Made by a program: the position numbers and the translations under genes. The notes beneath the pieces are model-generated. The model did no database searches, was not told where the DNA came from, and was given only the letters and a program-made list of their open reading frames with translations. This document shows, one piece after another, positions 11,701 through 26,000 of a DNA stretch of 64,000 nucleotides; the first letter of the stretch is position 1; every line of letters starts with the position of its first letter. This DNA is from Aptenodytes patagonicus (Eukaryota; Chordata; Aves; Sphenisciformes; Spheniscidae): positions 136,143,636 through 136,207,635 of the forward strand of contig NC_134950.1 in NCBI RefSeq assembly GCF_965638725.1, written 5' to 3'.

Positions 11701-14700
11701 TAGTCTTTTGCAGCTAGTTATTAAAACCAACGTTGATCAACTGAAAACTGACCAGTAGGAGCCTGCACACTCCTGGCTTTTAGCCCTATTTTAGCTACTC
11801 GCTATTACATGGAAGCAGAATCTTAAAATCCGTTCTCTAAGTAACCTTGTTCTTCTTCCTGTAACTGGATTAATTTGTGACACTGGGGCCAAGATGTGTT
11901 TCCTATGTCGGTGACTTGCGACACAGATATGGTTAAACAGGATAGCCTGAAAACTCCAGCTGCCTTAAGGGGAGAAAAAGATTGCAAATGCACGATGCAA
12001 TACCTTAAAGAGAACAAAACTTCACCGATCTAAGTTTACTCCACGGATTCTAATGCAGAGTAGTATCTTCTTGGGACAGGTATTTGGACACCCCGGAGGA
12101 CTGCAAGCTGCAAGGCTGGATTTATCCAAGTTGGAGATAAATCAAATTTTGCACAAGCTAGAATTGGTGTTTTTTTTCTCATGCTGAGATCCAATTAAAA
12201 ATGGAAGTTAAATGTGGTTAAGATCCCACCGAAGAATGTAGTAAGAGATACCACACACTGTCCTATGCACAATCTTAATGCAGAGTCCTTCTCGACCAAG
12301 CATGCAATCATAGAGCCACGGTCCTTGACTATTTTTGTCACCACACACTTTCCGGCTTTTTCAAAGTTTGGACTGGACTCTGCTATAGCGTTCACCACAA
12401 CTGTAAGGTAAAGTGAGTGAAAACCTTTTTTTTTTTCCATTTGTTGTGGAAACTCGAATCAGAAAATTCAGGAGGACTATCTGTTGTGCCTCTACCACAG
12501 AACTCCTATGTATCAACATAATCACTCCAATCAAAATGTTCCTAATTTTCTAATGTCAAATATTTGCACGTGTGGTTCCAGGTAGCTGAAGCATTGAGTA
12601 CTTCCAAGCTGCAGCTGAGGTTCTCTGTATGTGTATATACATACACACACACACACACACACGTATAAACATATATACTCAGTAACGGTGTTGGTACTGA
12701 TATCCAAGCTGGCTCATTTTAAATTAATTCTGATAAACCTACAGTTCTGTACTGTATATGTACATTTATATACATATAATGCATGCATAAGTGTCTACAC
12801 ACATGCAAATACATATGTGTGTGTGAGCTGCAGGTTTTTCAGAATTAACTTAAGACAAGCTAGTTTGGACACCAATACCATTCCTGCGGCAAGCACAACC
12901 TTCCCTGTGAGATATAAACCAGCTTCGTGATGGCAGGGACACTGCAGCTTGCCAGGTAGCTGGTGAGAAATGTTTGTGCCTGAACGTTTTTTCAGCCTTC
13001 AAAAGTGCTGGTTACTCTGCAAATGCTGAAGCCTTCCTCTATCAATTGGGCCTTACGCCTTACTGAGTAGGAAGAATACGACCTTATCAGAAAGCTGATT
13101 AAACGCGTTAACGTTTAGGACTCCTACGTTGCAGTAAGATCCCCCTAAAATGACCATGGAGAAATAATTTTGTTCAGTGCACTTAAAGTGAAACAAACAG
13201 TAGTTTAGAAAATGCATCGTAACCACTGGTTTATTATACAGAGAACTCTGCAAGTACTAAATTTACTATAAAAGCATACAACAACCAGAGAAGCAGAACG
13301 AAAAAACCCCCAAAACCCCCCAGTGTGAACAAGGTTAAGAAGCATTTGTGCAAATGGATGTATTCCTGGCTTGGAGCCAGCTGGGGAGAAAAAGAAATTG
13401 CTATACATAGATTCCCAGAAGGTGTAACAGAAGCTGCAGCAGACTCTTGGAGGCTGAAGTGTGTCAAGAATGAGATTAGCGATTAGCCGTTTCAGACAAC
13501 TTAAGCGGAGTCTGCTCACAGGTAGTAGACTCCACAAAACTCTAAACATGGAAGCAATCATCGGTGTTTTTCTGCTACTTGTGACAGCAAAGTATAAACA
13601 TGCTTAATTTACTAAAAGGGAGAAGGACACTTCAGCACCCATTTAAAGGTCCTGGCAACTTGACAGCAGCAGGCTTTAATTTCCGTAGATGTAGAAGTAT
13701 CTTTTCACTGTCATTAAAACTCCCACCTCTGAAAGTACATTACCAGGGTAACTGATTTTGATCAAATACGATTGTACAAGCTTTATACATGGCATATTCA
13801 AATCGCTTTCGTTTTTTTTTAATCCAAAATGAAGTATACTTTGCCAATAAAATACTATTTCATTTTTTGTCACAGGCACACAACAACGTCATGTTCTTTA
13901 TTCAGACAGTACACATCTATCCATTTGTTCCCACGTAAAGAAATACAGCAACAGGTTTTTGGTCAATCTGCCTATAGCAACAGCTGCTGCTCTAAGACAG
14001 TTACTTTACATTTTCTGCGACTCCCTCTGTAACTGAGTTGGGCCTGCTCAGCAGAACAAACACAACTGTACACAACAATGACGTACTTCTGAGGTAGTAA
14101 TATCTTAACTGCTCTTAAAGCATTAATTTTTTGAACATTTCACGTATGTATTACAAATAAAAGGGAAAGTTGGGTACAAACAAAAGAGAATATACACCAC
14201 CTAGGATCAGTGTAAGACAAGATCATCGCGGAGGTAGAGCTGTAAACCTGTGAAGCTTACAGCAGGAAAAACTTGCCGTGCCCCCAAAAGCTCAGGCTTA
14301 TTTCCCCTTAATAATGGTTAACGGTTTTAACTGAAAGACGTAATCAGTTACACAGGTTAACAACAACAAGGCAAAACTCTCCTTTAACTCCATGCATTGA
14401 GCGGATATAACTGGTGCGGTGGAACTCTCATTTTCCCCCATATTCAGGATATCTTTAACGTTAATTTTCATACACGCCTTATTTTACATAATTGCTTTAT
14501 CAACACTTTTTCTATTTATACACGATTGTTATGTTTATAGCTTACAAGTTGTCTGTCAAAAACCCTTCAATTCAAGAGTGTAGAGTGGATTTATCTGTGG
14601 TGTTGATATAAAGGGAATTTTACCACGGGAAGTTTTGTTTTTTACCATGGAGCAAAAGGTAAAAAAAGCCACCCAACAGCTGGGAAGATGGGCTTAGATT

Positions 14701-16654
14701 TATCTGGGGGGCAGATGGATGTTGTCCTTCCCATGAACCCACACCTTTGCTCTCTTGCTGGAGAATGTGCTAGCTCTTCCAGTATATTGCACTTCTGCAC
14801 TGAGAATGAAGAACATGTTAGCACTGTTGCAAGAGACTGAGAAAGGGGATTAAACAAGAGAGCTAAAGCCTCCTCACACTGAAATACAGCAAATCTAAAA
14901 AATTCTGGAAGGCATTGGTGCTACACTGGAATTAAGGTTTAATTTTAGACTCAAAATATGGCATATTATATGTATCCTTCCCCAAATCATAGCATTTGCC
15001 CTGCGAGTATGAAGCTGTTTTTTTTTAAATTTATAGGTAGCAATTTATAATTAGGGATGAATTAAAGAAGTGTGACACTGGGAACCACATTTCTCAAAGC
15101 AGCAGTTTTAGTTAATTGAATTGTTACCTTTCTTGCTTCTTCTTGAGCTAAGGGATACAGTGGTTTACAATAAAATTAGTCTGTAAATAAATGCCTTCAA
15201 TCAGTGGTTATTTTGAGAAGAGGAGAGCTTACCTTCTGCAGAAGAGAAAATTACTCTTTCCCCTTTTGAGATAATTGCATTTTCAGGCCTCTCTGAGTTC
15301 TGGAAAGTGATGACTATTTGGAGACGTCAGCTCTTTGTGAGGTGTAAAATTACAAAGTACAAGGAGAAACCATCAAGAATCTTAAAGGAATTCAAAGTGG
15401 ACTCTTTTGTAATCTATTCTTACAAACCTTCACACAGTACTTAGAAAATCTTGAATACAGAGTTGAAAAGTCAGTAAGAGGCTATCGTAAAGGTTGTCTG
15501 AAAGCCCTCCCTGCACACCTCTCTCTGGACTTACTTCTTCGAAGGTTAACCTGAAATTCATTGCTTGAATTTACAGTAATAAGTTTTGGAATAATTCCCT
15601 CATTGTTTTAATTTACTTTAAATCACCGCCAGATATCTCTGACTCCTATTTTAACACGATTTGTCAGGAAATACACCAAAAATTAATAACACAGTAATAG
15701 GTTACACAGTATTTGAGTCCAAACTGTAAGTGCCCACTCATTCACATTCTAATTTATAATTTTCAGTGCGGTCCTTTTCATGGGAGTCATATGAGCCAAT
15801 GACTAATTCCCACTATCAACAAATGTCTACTGCAAATTAGCAGTAAGAAAAAAAAGGAAAAAATGCATTGTGCCGTGTGCTCATTCAGTCTACAGATGGA
15901 GTTTTCAATATGCAGCACCAAATGTTCTGTGGTATTATCTTATACAAGTCTTAGGAATGGCAAGCTTTGTAACAGCATGCCTCCAGTCTTCCTAGAAACA
16001 GAAAGAACAGTTTACACTAAGGCTTACAGACAAAAAACATGAGCGTATTTTTATAATTTAAAAAGCTGTTACAATGGGTAATGACCTCCTAAGCATATAA
16101 AGAAAATGGAACAGATAGTCACACTAATCCCACGAATGCTACTGACCACAGGTACAGTAAATAGGGTGGGCTTGGTGAGCCAATGGGAAGCCTGCTGTAG
16201 CACTCATAATTTGAAACCCTTGTAATTAAAGATGAAGGGAAGGGGGGAACAGTCTATTAGCATCTTAATCCTTCACCTGTATGCAAACTGACTTTTTAAC
16301 CATACATTTCCTAGTGCTGAGATTGGAATGGCTTTAAAGGTCTACATAGAAAGGCTCTTCATTCCTTGGAAAGAGTACAACCTAATGTAAAGAATGACAA
16401 ATATACATAAAAATGCAGAGTACTTGTTTTAATAATAAAATACTATTCTTAAAGCAGATCTTTAGCCATCTGATCTGATCGCCACCCATCTTCTTGAGGA
16501 GAATATTCTTCTCAAGAGCTACAACCTGCCTTTCAGGTTACCTGCCTATTTCGTTAGTGTAAGCTCCTCAGCCTCAGCAATTTGGGCTGCTAGCAATCAT
16601 TTCCATAATGTTTGCAAGAGTTAGACATGTCATAGTTTATTTGTGCAAAAGATA
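8798..16654. other. Intergenic DNA, no gene recognised
   Basis: AT-rich, repeat-poor sequence. The open frames are short (118 codons at most, 13205-13561 on the minus strand), low in protein-like character and without splice-site support. It contains an (AC)n microsatellite at 12643-12662 followed by TA/TG-rich sequence to about 12830, and short C-tracts near 13310-13321. I see no RNA gene and no further mobile element. Confidence 0.6.
12643..12662. repeat. (AC)10 microsatellite
   Basis: Ten AC dinucleotides in a row are flanked by TATATACAT-type sequence on both sides. A looser TA/TG-rich zone continues to about 12830. The tract is probably length-variable between individuals. Confidence 0.9.
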
Positions 16655-16840
16655 TGCTTGAGCACTGGACTAGATGTCAGAAATCTGGATTTTGTTCTTG
16701 CTTCTGTAGGTGACCTAGATGGGTAACTTGCAAGGCTACCACTCTATTCCTCAGTTTCTTCATCTGTAAAATGGGGATAACGATATTCACTAGCTTTTAA
16801 AAACCATTTTAAGATATACATGGTTAATTATTAAGCAGAG
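16655..16840 (+). mobile_element. Ancient MIR/CORE-type SINE
   Basis: The stretch follows the layout of the tRNA-derived MIR family: a GAGCACTGGACTAG start, a diverged middle including a GTGACCT block, then the diagnostic segment CCTCAGTTTCTTCATCTGTA running into AAAATGGGGATAA at about 16752-16785, and a worn AT-rich 3' part. The 5' portion resembles the MIR versions of turtles and crocodilians more than those of mammals. The element is heavily mutated and has no coding capacity. Such copies predate birds and are uncommon in avian genomes. The ends are approximate. Confidence 0.78.
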
Positions 16841-17747
16841 TGGATTCTCCCTGTGACTAACACACAGCTGCTAATACACTGACTTATCCACTTTCATATA
16901 AGCATCTTTAAACATTCGCTATTCTTACTGCGACATAGCAAAACACTCATTTTGTCAAACAGCAATTGTAAAGAAGCTTTTATCCAGCACAAGTGTAATT
17001 AGAATAGTAGAGAAGTGATGAGATTGTCATCAGCTTTGAGCTCGAGGGACTATCTGGTATTTTAAATTCAAGTAACTGAAGTAGCAAAAATAGTTTCCGA
17101 TTCAAGTCTGCCCTCCACTGGCTTTAATGAAACACTGCCAACAAATTTTGGATCAATGGTGTCTTTCTGTAATGAAGTGGTGGAACTAAATTAATAGAAG
17201 CTGACACAATTTATTAATTGAGACCTTTAGTCACCATTTCTTTTTTAATTTTTTAATAGTAGTTAAAATAATTTGTAAATTTCTTTTTATAAAGTCCCAT
17301 CTAGGCTCCCTGGCAGATTCCTGTTCTTCACGTTTTCAAAAGCCCACCAGCGTATCATTCATTTCAGTTGCTGGAACTAATACACAACATGGGAAGTAAC
17401 ATTCTGCACATGGTTTTAAAGACATTTAATAGACAAACTACAGAAAAATATTTTGCTATGATACAATTAACAATTCTAATATATAGTGCTATATGTACCA
17501 GTCAAGTACTACTGCCCTAAAAGAGATTAGTATCAGTCTAGTCTAGTACTCTGTCACTAGAAGCAGTCTTTCTCCCTAAAACATGAAAGGAAAGAACAAC
17601 TTTTATTACTGTGTTTATTTTAGAGAGAACTTTCCATCACAAATCCCACACGCAATTAACTCATCTCTTAACTCAGGAGGACTCATTTTCCTTTCTATAT
17701 TTAAAGTAGAAAGGTAATGGGGGCGGGGGGGAAGCTATCTTAGTTAT

Positions 17748-17790
17748 ACTTACATAGATTCATCTTACTTACTCACATAGATTCATCTAG
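17748..17790. repeat. Short tandem duplication
   Basis: ACTTACATAGATTCATCT is followed directly by ACTTACTCACATAGATTCAT, two near-identical units of about 19 and 24 bases. The second unit carries a small insertion. This looks like a local duplication without known function. Confidence 0.6.
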
Positions 17791-19827
17791 CATGATTTCA
17801 ACCCCAAGGTGACATTTGTGTCTGGAATGCAAAATCTGTACCATTATGCACTGGAGGATGTGATCAAGCTGGAAAGCCTCTGGTTCATTTATCTTGTCAT
17901 CTTCATGCTTCGTTACACTTAACAGCATCTAATTTCTTGTGACTGCTACCTAAACCTAAAATAAAGGAGTAAAATGTGGTTTCTTCAGATGCGTACTTAA
18001 TATACACTTGGAAAAAAGGGAAAGAATAAAAGTATTACAGAAATGTCATTTTACTTGGACCTTTCAAATGCTTGAAAATTAGGGTCAGATTCATAGCTTG
18101 TGCCAAGTGTGCCTAACAGACTTTACAAAGCAGAACATAAGGAACTTTCAGAAGTTTCTTGAACATCCTCTGCATCTGCTAAAATTCTTGCTGAAATGGC
18201 TATCATTCAAAATAAAACCTTTCGGAGTCCATGTAACATTTTACAGGAAGAGGTGAAAGGCACACAACTAATCTGTCCTTACTGTTTTGTGTTGGGTTTT
18301 TTTTTTTCCCCTTTAGGTAGGAAGCTATGCAAAAATCTACAGAAATCTCATTAATCACTCCACCATCTACTGTTACAAATCACCCTCTTAAACCGGAGTC
18401 CAAAAAAATGGTATCTAAAATGACTGCCATTCTGCACTTCTAGGAGATTACTGTTTGAGCTTTTTAATAATCCTAACTGAAAAGCTGCAGCATTGCCACA
18501 CTGAAACACTGATAGTTATTTTCCTGTAAGGTCATTGTGTTCAATGTGTTAGTGGAAAGAGTCTAAGATGAATTTACAGATACATGACTTAGGCTGTCAA
18601 TATATAGAGAGGATACACTTGCGTGTCTACTTCACAATATTTTAAAATTAATAAAATCTAAAAATGTTTGTCTGGGCTACGTATGGCATATGATTATGCT
18701 AAAATAGACGAAGTCGGGACAGAAATTATGTATGAAAGGCAAAAGGGACAGCATTTTAAAAGATTTTTATTTTAATAGAAGAGTAAAAACTTCATTAACC
18801 ATGAGTTGCGCTTCCTTTAATCCTGATAGCACTACACAAGACTTGCAAAGGAAGAAGAGAGTTTTCCTTGATCACCTTCTGGTATCTATGAAAGGCCCTA
18901 ATTACTCCTTATTATAATACTAAATTACTGACTCTAATCTTCCACGTGCTGAGGATCTCAAAGAATTTTCCATGAAATCTGAACTACTGAAATGAGAAAA
19001 GTAAGACTGACATAAATGCTGATACTTTCGGCAATACTGGTTCGACTTCAAGTTCTGAAAGGCAGTTCTTTCTGGAGTGTCCCCTTCAGTAGGAAGCTCA
19101 TGCAACACATTCTGATGGAGCTTGGCAAGAGGAGGTGTGAACTGCTCCTCGCCTTGTTGGTCACGGGTAAGCCATGCTGAACCAGGAATATGACAAAAGG
19201 TTTGTCCTTAAGTTTCTGAAGTGAATTCACCCAAAGTGAACAATCAAGATAAATTAATACCTACATTCAGTTTATCGAACTAATTTCTTTGACATTTAGA
19301 TATACTGAGAAAGATTCGGTTTATACATATACATGACACATTTACTTTGTTGACTGGGTAATCTTATTCACGATCTGGAAATCTATGTATTTTTACCTTT
19401 CCTGTTACGCTCTGAACTCTGTAATTTGCATTACATATTGTTAAAAACTATTATAATGACAACACTAAAACCTAGACTATCTTTGAAGTAAGAATAAAAG
19501 CTATGCCTTAAATTCTATTTAAATTAAAGCTATGCTAAATTCAAATTTAATTTATACTTTAAAAAAAACAACTTAATTTTAACAAACACCCTTCCTGTTT
19601 TGGAGGCGCCAAAGGAAAAGGATACTTGGGGATATATAAATAGTAACTGAAACTATGTACTTTTTTTTAACAGTGACTTAAGATAAAAACCAGAACAAAC
19701 TCACACTCTAGCAGAAAACCCACACAGACCTATTCCACATCCAGCTGGCATATTTCAACTCAGGGGTCCTTCTCTTTGCTTTACTACTTGTTTTCTCTTT
19801 GCTTATAACCAGGAGATAATTAGTAGC

Positions 19828-19846
19828 TTGTTGTTGTTGTTGTTGT
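19828..19846. repeat. (TTG)6 trinucleotide repeat
   Basis: Six uninterrupted TTG units in non-coding DNA. It is a simple microsatellite. Confidence 0.85.
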
Positions 19847-22800
19847 ATACATTTATCTTGTAAAATCTGAAAGAGTGCATCCAAAACCACTATTGTAAAT
19901 CAGTGAAGCAAATGCTGTGCATCAGTTGCTTATGATTTTCAAATATTTCATTGTCAGAAAAAGTTGTTTCAGCAGCACGTTTAATTTTTGTAGATGGATG
20001 CTAAGGAATGACCATTACAACAAATGTTCACTGAAGAGAGGAAGCAGAATGTGACTTTTAATTACAATTCTTATTTTTCAAATGCTCCAATTCCACGTTC
20101 TGTATCAAAGAGAAATATTTCATTTTCATGTGCAATGCTGCCAACTGATTGCAAAGACTTACATTCTCAGTTTCATGATTGCCTCACCTTAATACAATGT
20201 ACTAAGGTCAGAACTGGTATAAAACCAGGTATACTGAGGCAAAGACTGTTTTGGAAATCAGAATATATTCACTGTTTTCCTCATCTTGTTTCAATCATAG
20301 TAAAAATTTGCCTAAAACAAGCATCTTTTAAGTCCTTTAAAATCTTTACAGATGTGTGCTGTTATAACAACATATTCTTCAGCAACAAAAATCTAGTTGA
20401 GATCTGTTGACAAATGAAAGGTTTACATTCAAATATCTTTAGAGGAAAATCCTCCTAGAGCTACTGAAACCTTCACTGCTCAGATGCTTTTAAAAAAAAA
20501 GCTTAATTTAAAAACAAAGAACAAGTAAATATGGGTATTAGTTTTGGCCTCAGAAAATCCTTTAATCCATCAGATTTTTGCGTATCACTGAAAGTATGCA
20601 AGGAATCAGATTATTGTTTTCATCCTCGGCCAAGTACTGCAATCATAAAAACATGCATTTAAGAACTGTTGTGTTTTTAGAGGAACTACCTATGGTAAAA
20701 GGTAGTAGTGTCTTTAAATGTAACACTTCATTTTCATTATTAAATGAAGATGGGGAGAATGGGAAAGTAAAATTTCAAACAACAGTAAAGTTGTGCAGCA
20801 GGTAGTATTCCATTTTCAAGCACAACAGCAGTTCTTCTCAAAGGTCTCTGAAAGCATTTGATGAGGTTCTGTTGAATGCTGTCTCACCTCAGACTGCTGT
20901 TTCTCCTTCACTGGCCTCAGGAGCTGTAATGAAAAATAACGAAATTATTACTGTGTTTGCACTCAACTCCATATTACCACTCAGTTTTGTTTTATTTTTA
21001 AATAAATAAATTGTATAGTTATTGTGTTGAATATAGAAAATTACAACACTTTGCTTGTTCCTACCACTCTGACCATTCTACTAATTTTCTAGATAGGCAT
21101 CTGACAATAACACTTTTCTTGGAAATATCCCATATCAGACAGTGACCAGAGTATAGCCAACGAGTATCACACAGAAATTCATATGAAAGAGATTCTAGTC
21201 TGGACAGAAATTTTTTATATGCATTACTGCTCTGTATTCCCAGTATGTTTTGAAAAGATGCTAAATGCAAAAACTCAAACATATTCACCCCCAAGTAATC
21301 TAGCTCTTAACAGTCAAGAAAGAGACATTTTAGAATTCTGACATTTCCCAAATGACATAATCGGACAGTCTTAGTCTTCTTTATTTGGACTGTAGTGCTT
21401 TCCATTTCTGTTTGTCTCTTTGTGAAATGACAAGGAACGTTTCCCAGACCAGCAGTACTGCAGAGTAGCTGGGATGTATTAGACTAAATGAATGGAAATA
21501 CTAAAATGGAATGAAAGAAAAGGACCATCATTACTACGGCACAGTAAAAATAGAAAGTTTAATCATAATAATAAAGTGAAATAGAATATCTAGTCATAAT
21601 ATACTACCTTTTTTACTGACATTGTAAAGATTCAGCCTGTAATGGAAATCTCTCTTGCTTATGTTCCTGTATTATTTATACTGATTTACAGTATAAATTT
21701 CAAGTATGAAATATCCACCGTAGTACCTTTGAAATGTAAGTTCCTCCTAAACAGAGTCAAACTCAAACTTTGTTCCCAAGCAGATGAATTTAATGCAGTT
21801 TCTTGACAGTAAATTGAAGGGGAAATCTCAAAAGTGAGAGCAGTAAGTACGTAACGGAGGTCTGCAGGGTTTTCCTATGTAGAGTTTACAGTGATTTTTC
21901 ACAAACTTTAATACATCACTTCACTTTGTCTCCTTCTTCAGCCTTCTGAGTTGCACGCACTGTTGCATGGCTTTACTTTGTGGTGTGTTGAGATAAAGCT
22001 TTAGAGGTCTGGAGCTCTTCAACCTGAAATGTACTCTTTGCACCAAAAAACAAAGACAAGCTAAAGCCATCAGACCGAGTGATATTATTTCCTTGAACCA
22101 GAGGCTGACGCTTAAGTGATTCAGTCATGTCTGTAAGAATCTCAATTCTCTCCTTTACCCATAAAAATGGAAACATCTGGCTGGTTTACAATGAGTGTTA
22201 GTGGTATTTATTTGCTATGAAAACACAGCACTTGTGGAATTACTGCTAATCAAGTTAATAAAGCAGTAAGGACTCACATTCTTCTTGTCCCAGTTAAAAC
22301 CTCTGCAATTTTATTTCTGATTTTATTGTTGTTGCTGATCACATGAACTATGAGGCAAAAGAAATTCAGAGAGGTTTTTTGTAACAAAAAACTTTCCACA
22401 CATACAGTATTACTAATTTTCTTTTGTCACTCCAGCAATTGGGGCTCCTGCTTTTCTTATTTAATGGATATACCATTCCAAGTGTTTTTGTCTTCATTAT
22501 CAGCCATAAGAAGAAAAAAAAAAAAAGTAAACCCAATATCCTTCGTGGAAGTGTTACCACAATAAATTATAAACCTGAACTAGTACCCACAGCACGCCCA
22601 CGACATCCTACTTCTGCCTTCTCCAGGCAAAGCCGCCTCCATCAATTTCTTACAGTACCCATTCCTTTGGGTATTACTTCTTCTCCCTTCAAAACAGCTC
22701 ATGGTGTCATGCCCAATCACAGGCATCTTTGGTTTCGGGGGCCAATTTTCAATATTTCAATTATTTGAATAGTGCTGTCCCACCAGCTTGAACTTGCAGG

Positions 22801-22962
22801 GAAGATGACTGATGCTCTCTTTTACCCTTTGGCTGAATCATTAGCTCACCAAAGGACTGCTGAGCTCTTAGACCCTCTAACAACCTAGGTGCAACAGGAG
22901 CCAAATAAAGGCACGGAAAACTCCTGGAGTCAGTATAAACCTTTACTGTTGGCATGCTCTGG

Positions 22963-23046
22963 TTTTTTTGTGTTGTTTGGGGTTTTGGTTTTTTGTGTGT
23001 TTGTGTTGTTGGGGGGGTGTTGGGTTTTGGTTGTTTTTTTTTTTTA
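22963..23046. repeat. G/T-rich low-complexity tract
   Basis: More than 80 bases are almost wholly G and T on the + strand, with runs such as GTTGGGGGGGTGTTGGGTTT and a closing T-run. It is strongly strand-asymmetric and non-coding. The G-runs are few and uneven. Confidence 0.8.
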
Positions 23047-26000
23047 CTGCAGATATGATACTTTGGACAGTATGAGGCTATGGATGTGTGTTATGATGGA
23101 AGATGTGCTGTTCTCCAGCCACTTTTCTTAGTTTACAGATAGCCTTTCCCAGCTTCAGTCTGTAACACTATCTAAATTTAGACCATTAGCCATACAGAAT
23201 CGACTTTGTTTTATTTGCATATAAAACACATGCACTTGTGCTCTTCTAGGCCCCAGCACCGACTTTGTTTGCAAGAGAACTGTGGCACAGAAATACTAAC
23301 TTTCTTGCTATTCATTTCCTGGCTTCTATGGTTAAATACAGGAAATAACCTACAAGCTTTTAGTCAAACATTAGCATTAGCAGACATGCGAAATGAGAGT
23401 TATCAAGGAAAGTTTCTGTGCTCTGAAAATTATTCCTTGACTTGTTGTGTGAAGAAGAGAAGCAGCTGGTACACGTGGTGCATTTTCGTGAATAACCTTT
23501 CTCAAGAACATCCAAAATAAGAGTATACGGTATCATAAGTGACATTGTTAAACCAATTTATACTCAAAGGAGACAGAGCTGTTTAACCATTTTGATCAGT
23601 TGTTTAGTACATTTAACCTTCTGAATCCCACTTACACTAAAATTACAAGAAGTTTAAGGAAAATACCTTTTGAATTTAGTTCCAATACAGTGGGTCACAT
23701 TTTATTGTAATATTTTGTAAGAGATTATTAACAAGCTGTGTGCTGCAATGAACAGTTGGTTTTGACGTTTAGAAAGAACAAGCTGTAACAGTAACTACAT
23801 TGTGGAAACAGATGTGATTTGGTCTCATCTACAGAGGAAAATCAATTTAATACAAACTGCTGAAAAACAGGTTCTAGCAGTGACCGCTTCTCTTCCTTTG
23901 CAGTGGTCAGAAAAGAAGGTTCATTGGTTTGAGTGTTTTCTCTTTTGAGTATGACAAGCCATTACTGACAAATGAATGTGCCTCTTGCACTACACTCGTT
24001 CAGAAGAATAGTAAATTTGTTATTTGGAATGTTTGTACAATTCTACTCCTGAGTACTAGTTTGAAAAGTTTGACAACAGTGATATACCAGAAAAATTGAA
24101 AGGTAATGCAAACCTATGGATAGAAAGACTTGTCACCTCAATTTCAAGTTAGAATTCCTAGCTCGAATAGAAGACTATACCTAAAATAATTTAACAAGTT
24201 ATATAGTACTCAATTTCAGGAGCAGAAATAACAGCAATCCACTGATGTACAAGTACCAGGCCAGATATGACAAAGTAGGAATATGTGACCACATCGGTAA
24301 GTACAAACTCACCTTCAATACCAACCAGAAAAAAGCAAAAGACAAACAGCACTTCAGAGGCAGCTCTGTCTTTTATGGATGAATTATTTGTACTACTAGT
24401 TGCCTAAGACTGCCACAGAAAAGTCTTCATTAGTATGTTCCATAAATTCTGGATCTGCTACTTAAAGTGTTCCATTAATCTGGATTGCATTTTGAAGCAA
24501 CATCTTGGTTGCTAAACAATGAACTGGAAAAAGCCATACCTGCAAGATGATACTGGGAACGCTTCATTTTTTAAAGAGAAATTAAGATATCTAGTTAGTA
24601 TTTTTCTACCTATCCCAGCAGCTTACCTGCTGCAGAAAGAGTGGGATAAGCTGAAATTGTCTGAAAACTTCATCAAGCAAAACTAACTCTTACAAGGTCA
24701 CTTGACACAACATATACTTCCATTATTATGTGACATTATTTGGAGCACATTTTGTTGCCCCTCATGGCTGAGAATGTATAAATAACATATGACATATGAG
24801 CACGTCATATGCCATGAAGGCATATTCTTTTGGGGAAGGTGTAGGCTCACAGTCCAAGCTTCATACTGATGTTCATCTGCTGATGAACTACAGCACTGGT
24901 GCCTAACCTTTCTTTAGGGATAAGCTATTCAGTTTATAAAGAAGCCACTCACGAACTCTAAGCCTCAGCTTTACTTGTTAGCTATCATTAAATGTGTGTC
25001 AGTCACATGACTAGAAATGCTGATGTATCCCATCAACACGTTTAATGCATACGAAAGCACAGTGCATATGGACTGGTTTACATGAGGACAGGCTGTTTGT
25101 ACATTCTGTAACATGACAGCACATTTGTGCCACCACATCACCAAAATACTCTTTTATCCCCCACATTTTGATTATTGGTAGACTGTGGCAAAAGCAAGGA
25201 GCAAGCTATAAGCTCATATTTTGATCATCTCTGACTGGCAGAGCACGCATCCACACATTGGAAGAGGAAATGAGATATTTTTATAAGTGATATTTATTAT
25301 AGCCCTGGATTCTTTCTTGCATCTAAAAGCGCTGACCTTTTGTTATTCTTAATGCGACAAAATGGCTACAGAACTTCAAGTAATTGCCTTAGGCAAACCA
25401 ATACATAACATGCAGAACTTGTTCTGTGCAACAACTGTGTCTGGTCAGTAAATCATGATTATGAACAAAACTGAGTAGATTTCTGTACTGTCACAAGGAG
25501 TGATTGCTTTTTTCAGAGTTTCCATACGCAACTAAATTCCCTCCAAACTATGACAGGAGTTTGATATAGTTAGCAGACATGATATAGACTGCCAATGTTA
25601 AATAATACTGCAGCCACAGCCGTTGTACTAGGAACCTGAAGACCTGGATCTGGCATTGCAGCAAAAGGCAGCAGACTACCTGAGAAAGAATGAACACGTA
25701 GTACAGACATGACATAACTGGCTGAGTCAATGGCACAGATACCATGCAGCAAGATGTCTCACAAGTAGTGGCGTCGAACAGACAATACCTTGGTGGTTAG
25801 GGCACCGCAAGGGGTTCTTGCAGAGACCACTCATTTATTAGTTAGAAAAGAAAGTGCCTCAGTACTTATCCGGGCTCTCATTTTGTAAGGACAACAAGCC
25901 CTAAGCGCTGCATTGGCATTTTTTAGATATGAGGTCTAAAACCAGAACGCCTCTCCCCATATTTCTAGTCAAGCTTTCACTCCCAGAACTCCGCGTTTCC

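Noticed and set aside
13306-13322. C-tracts resembling ciliate-type telomere repeat on the minus strand
   Set aside because: Only two tracts are present. This is low-complexity sequence, not a telomeric array.
20024-20410. 128-codon + strand frame
   Set aside because: No known domain, AT-driven composition, and no splice or promoter context.
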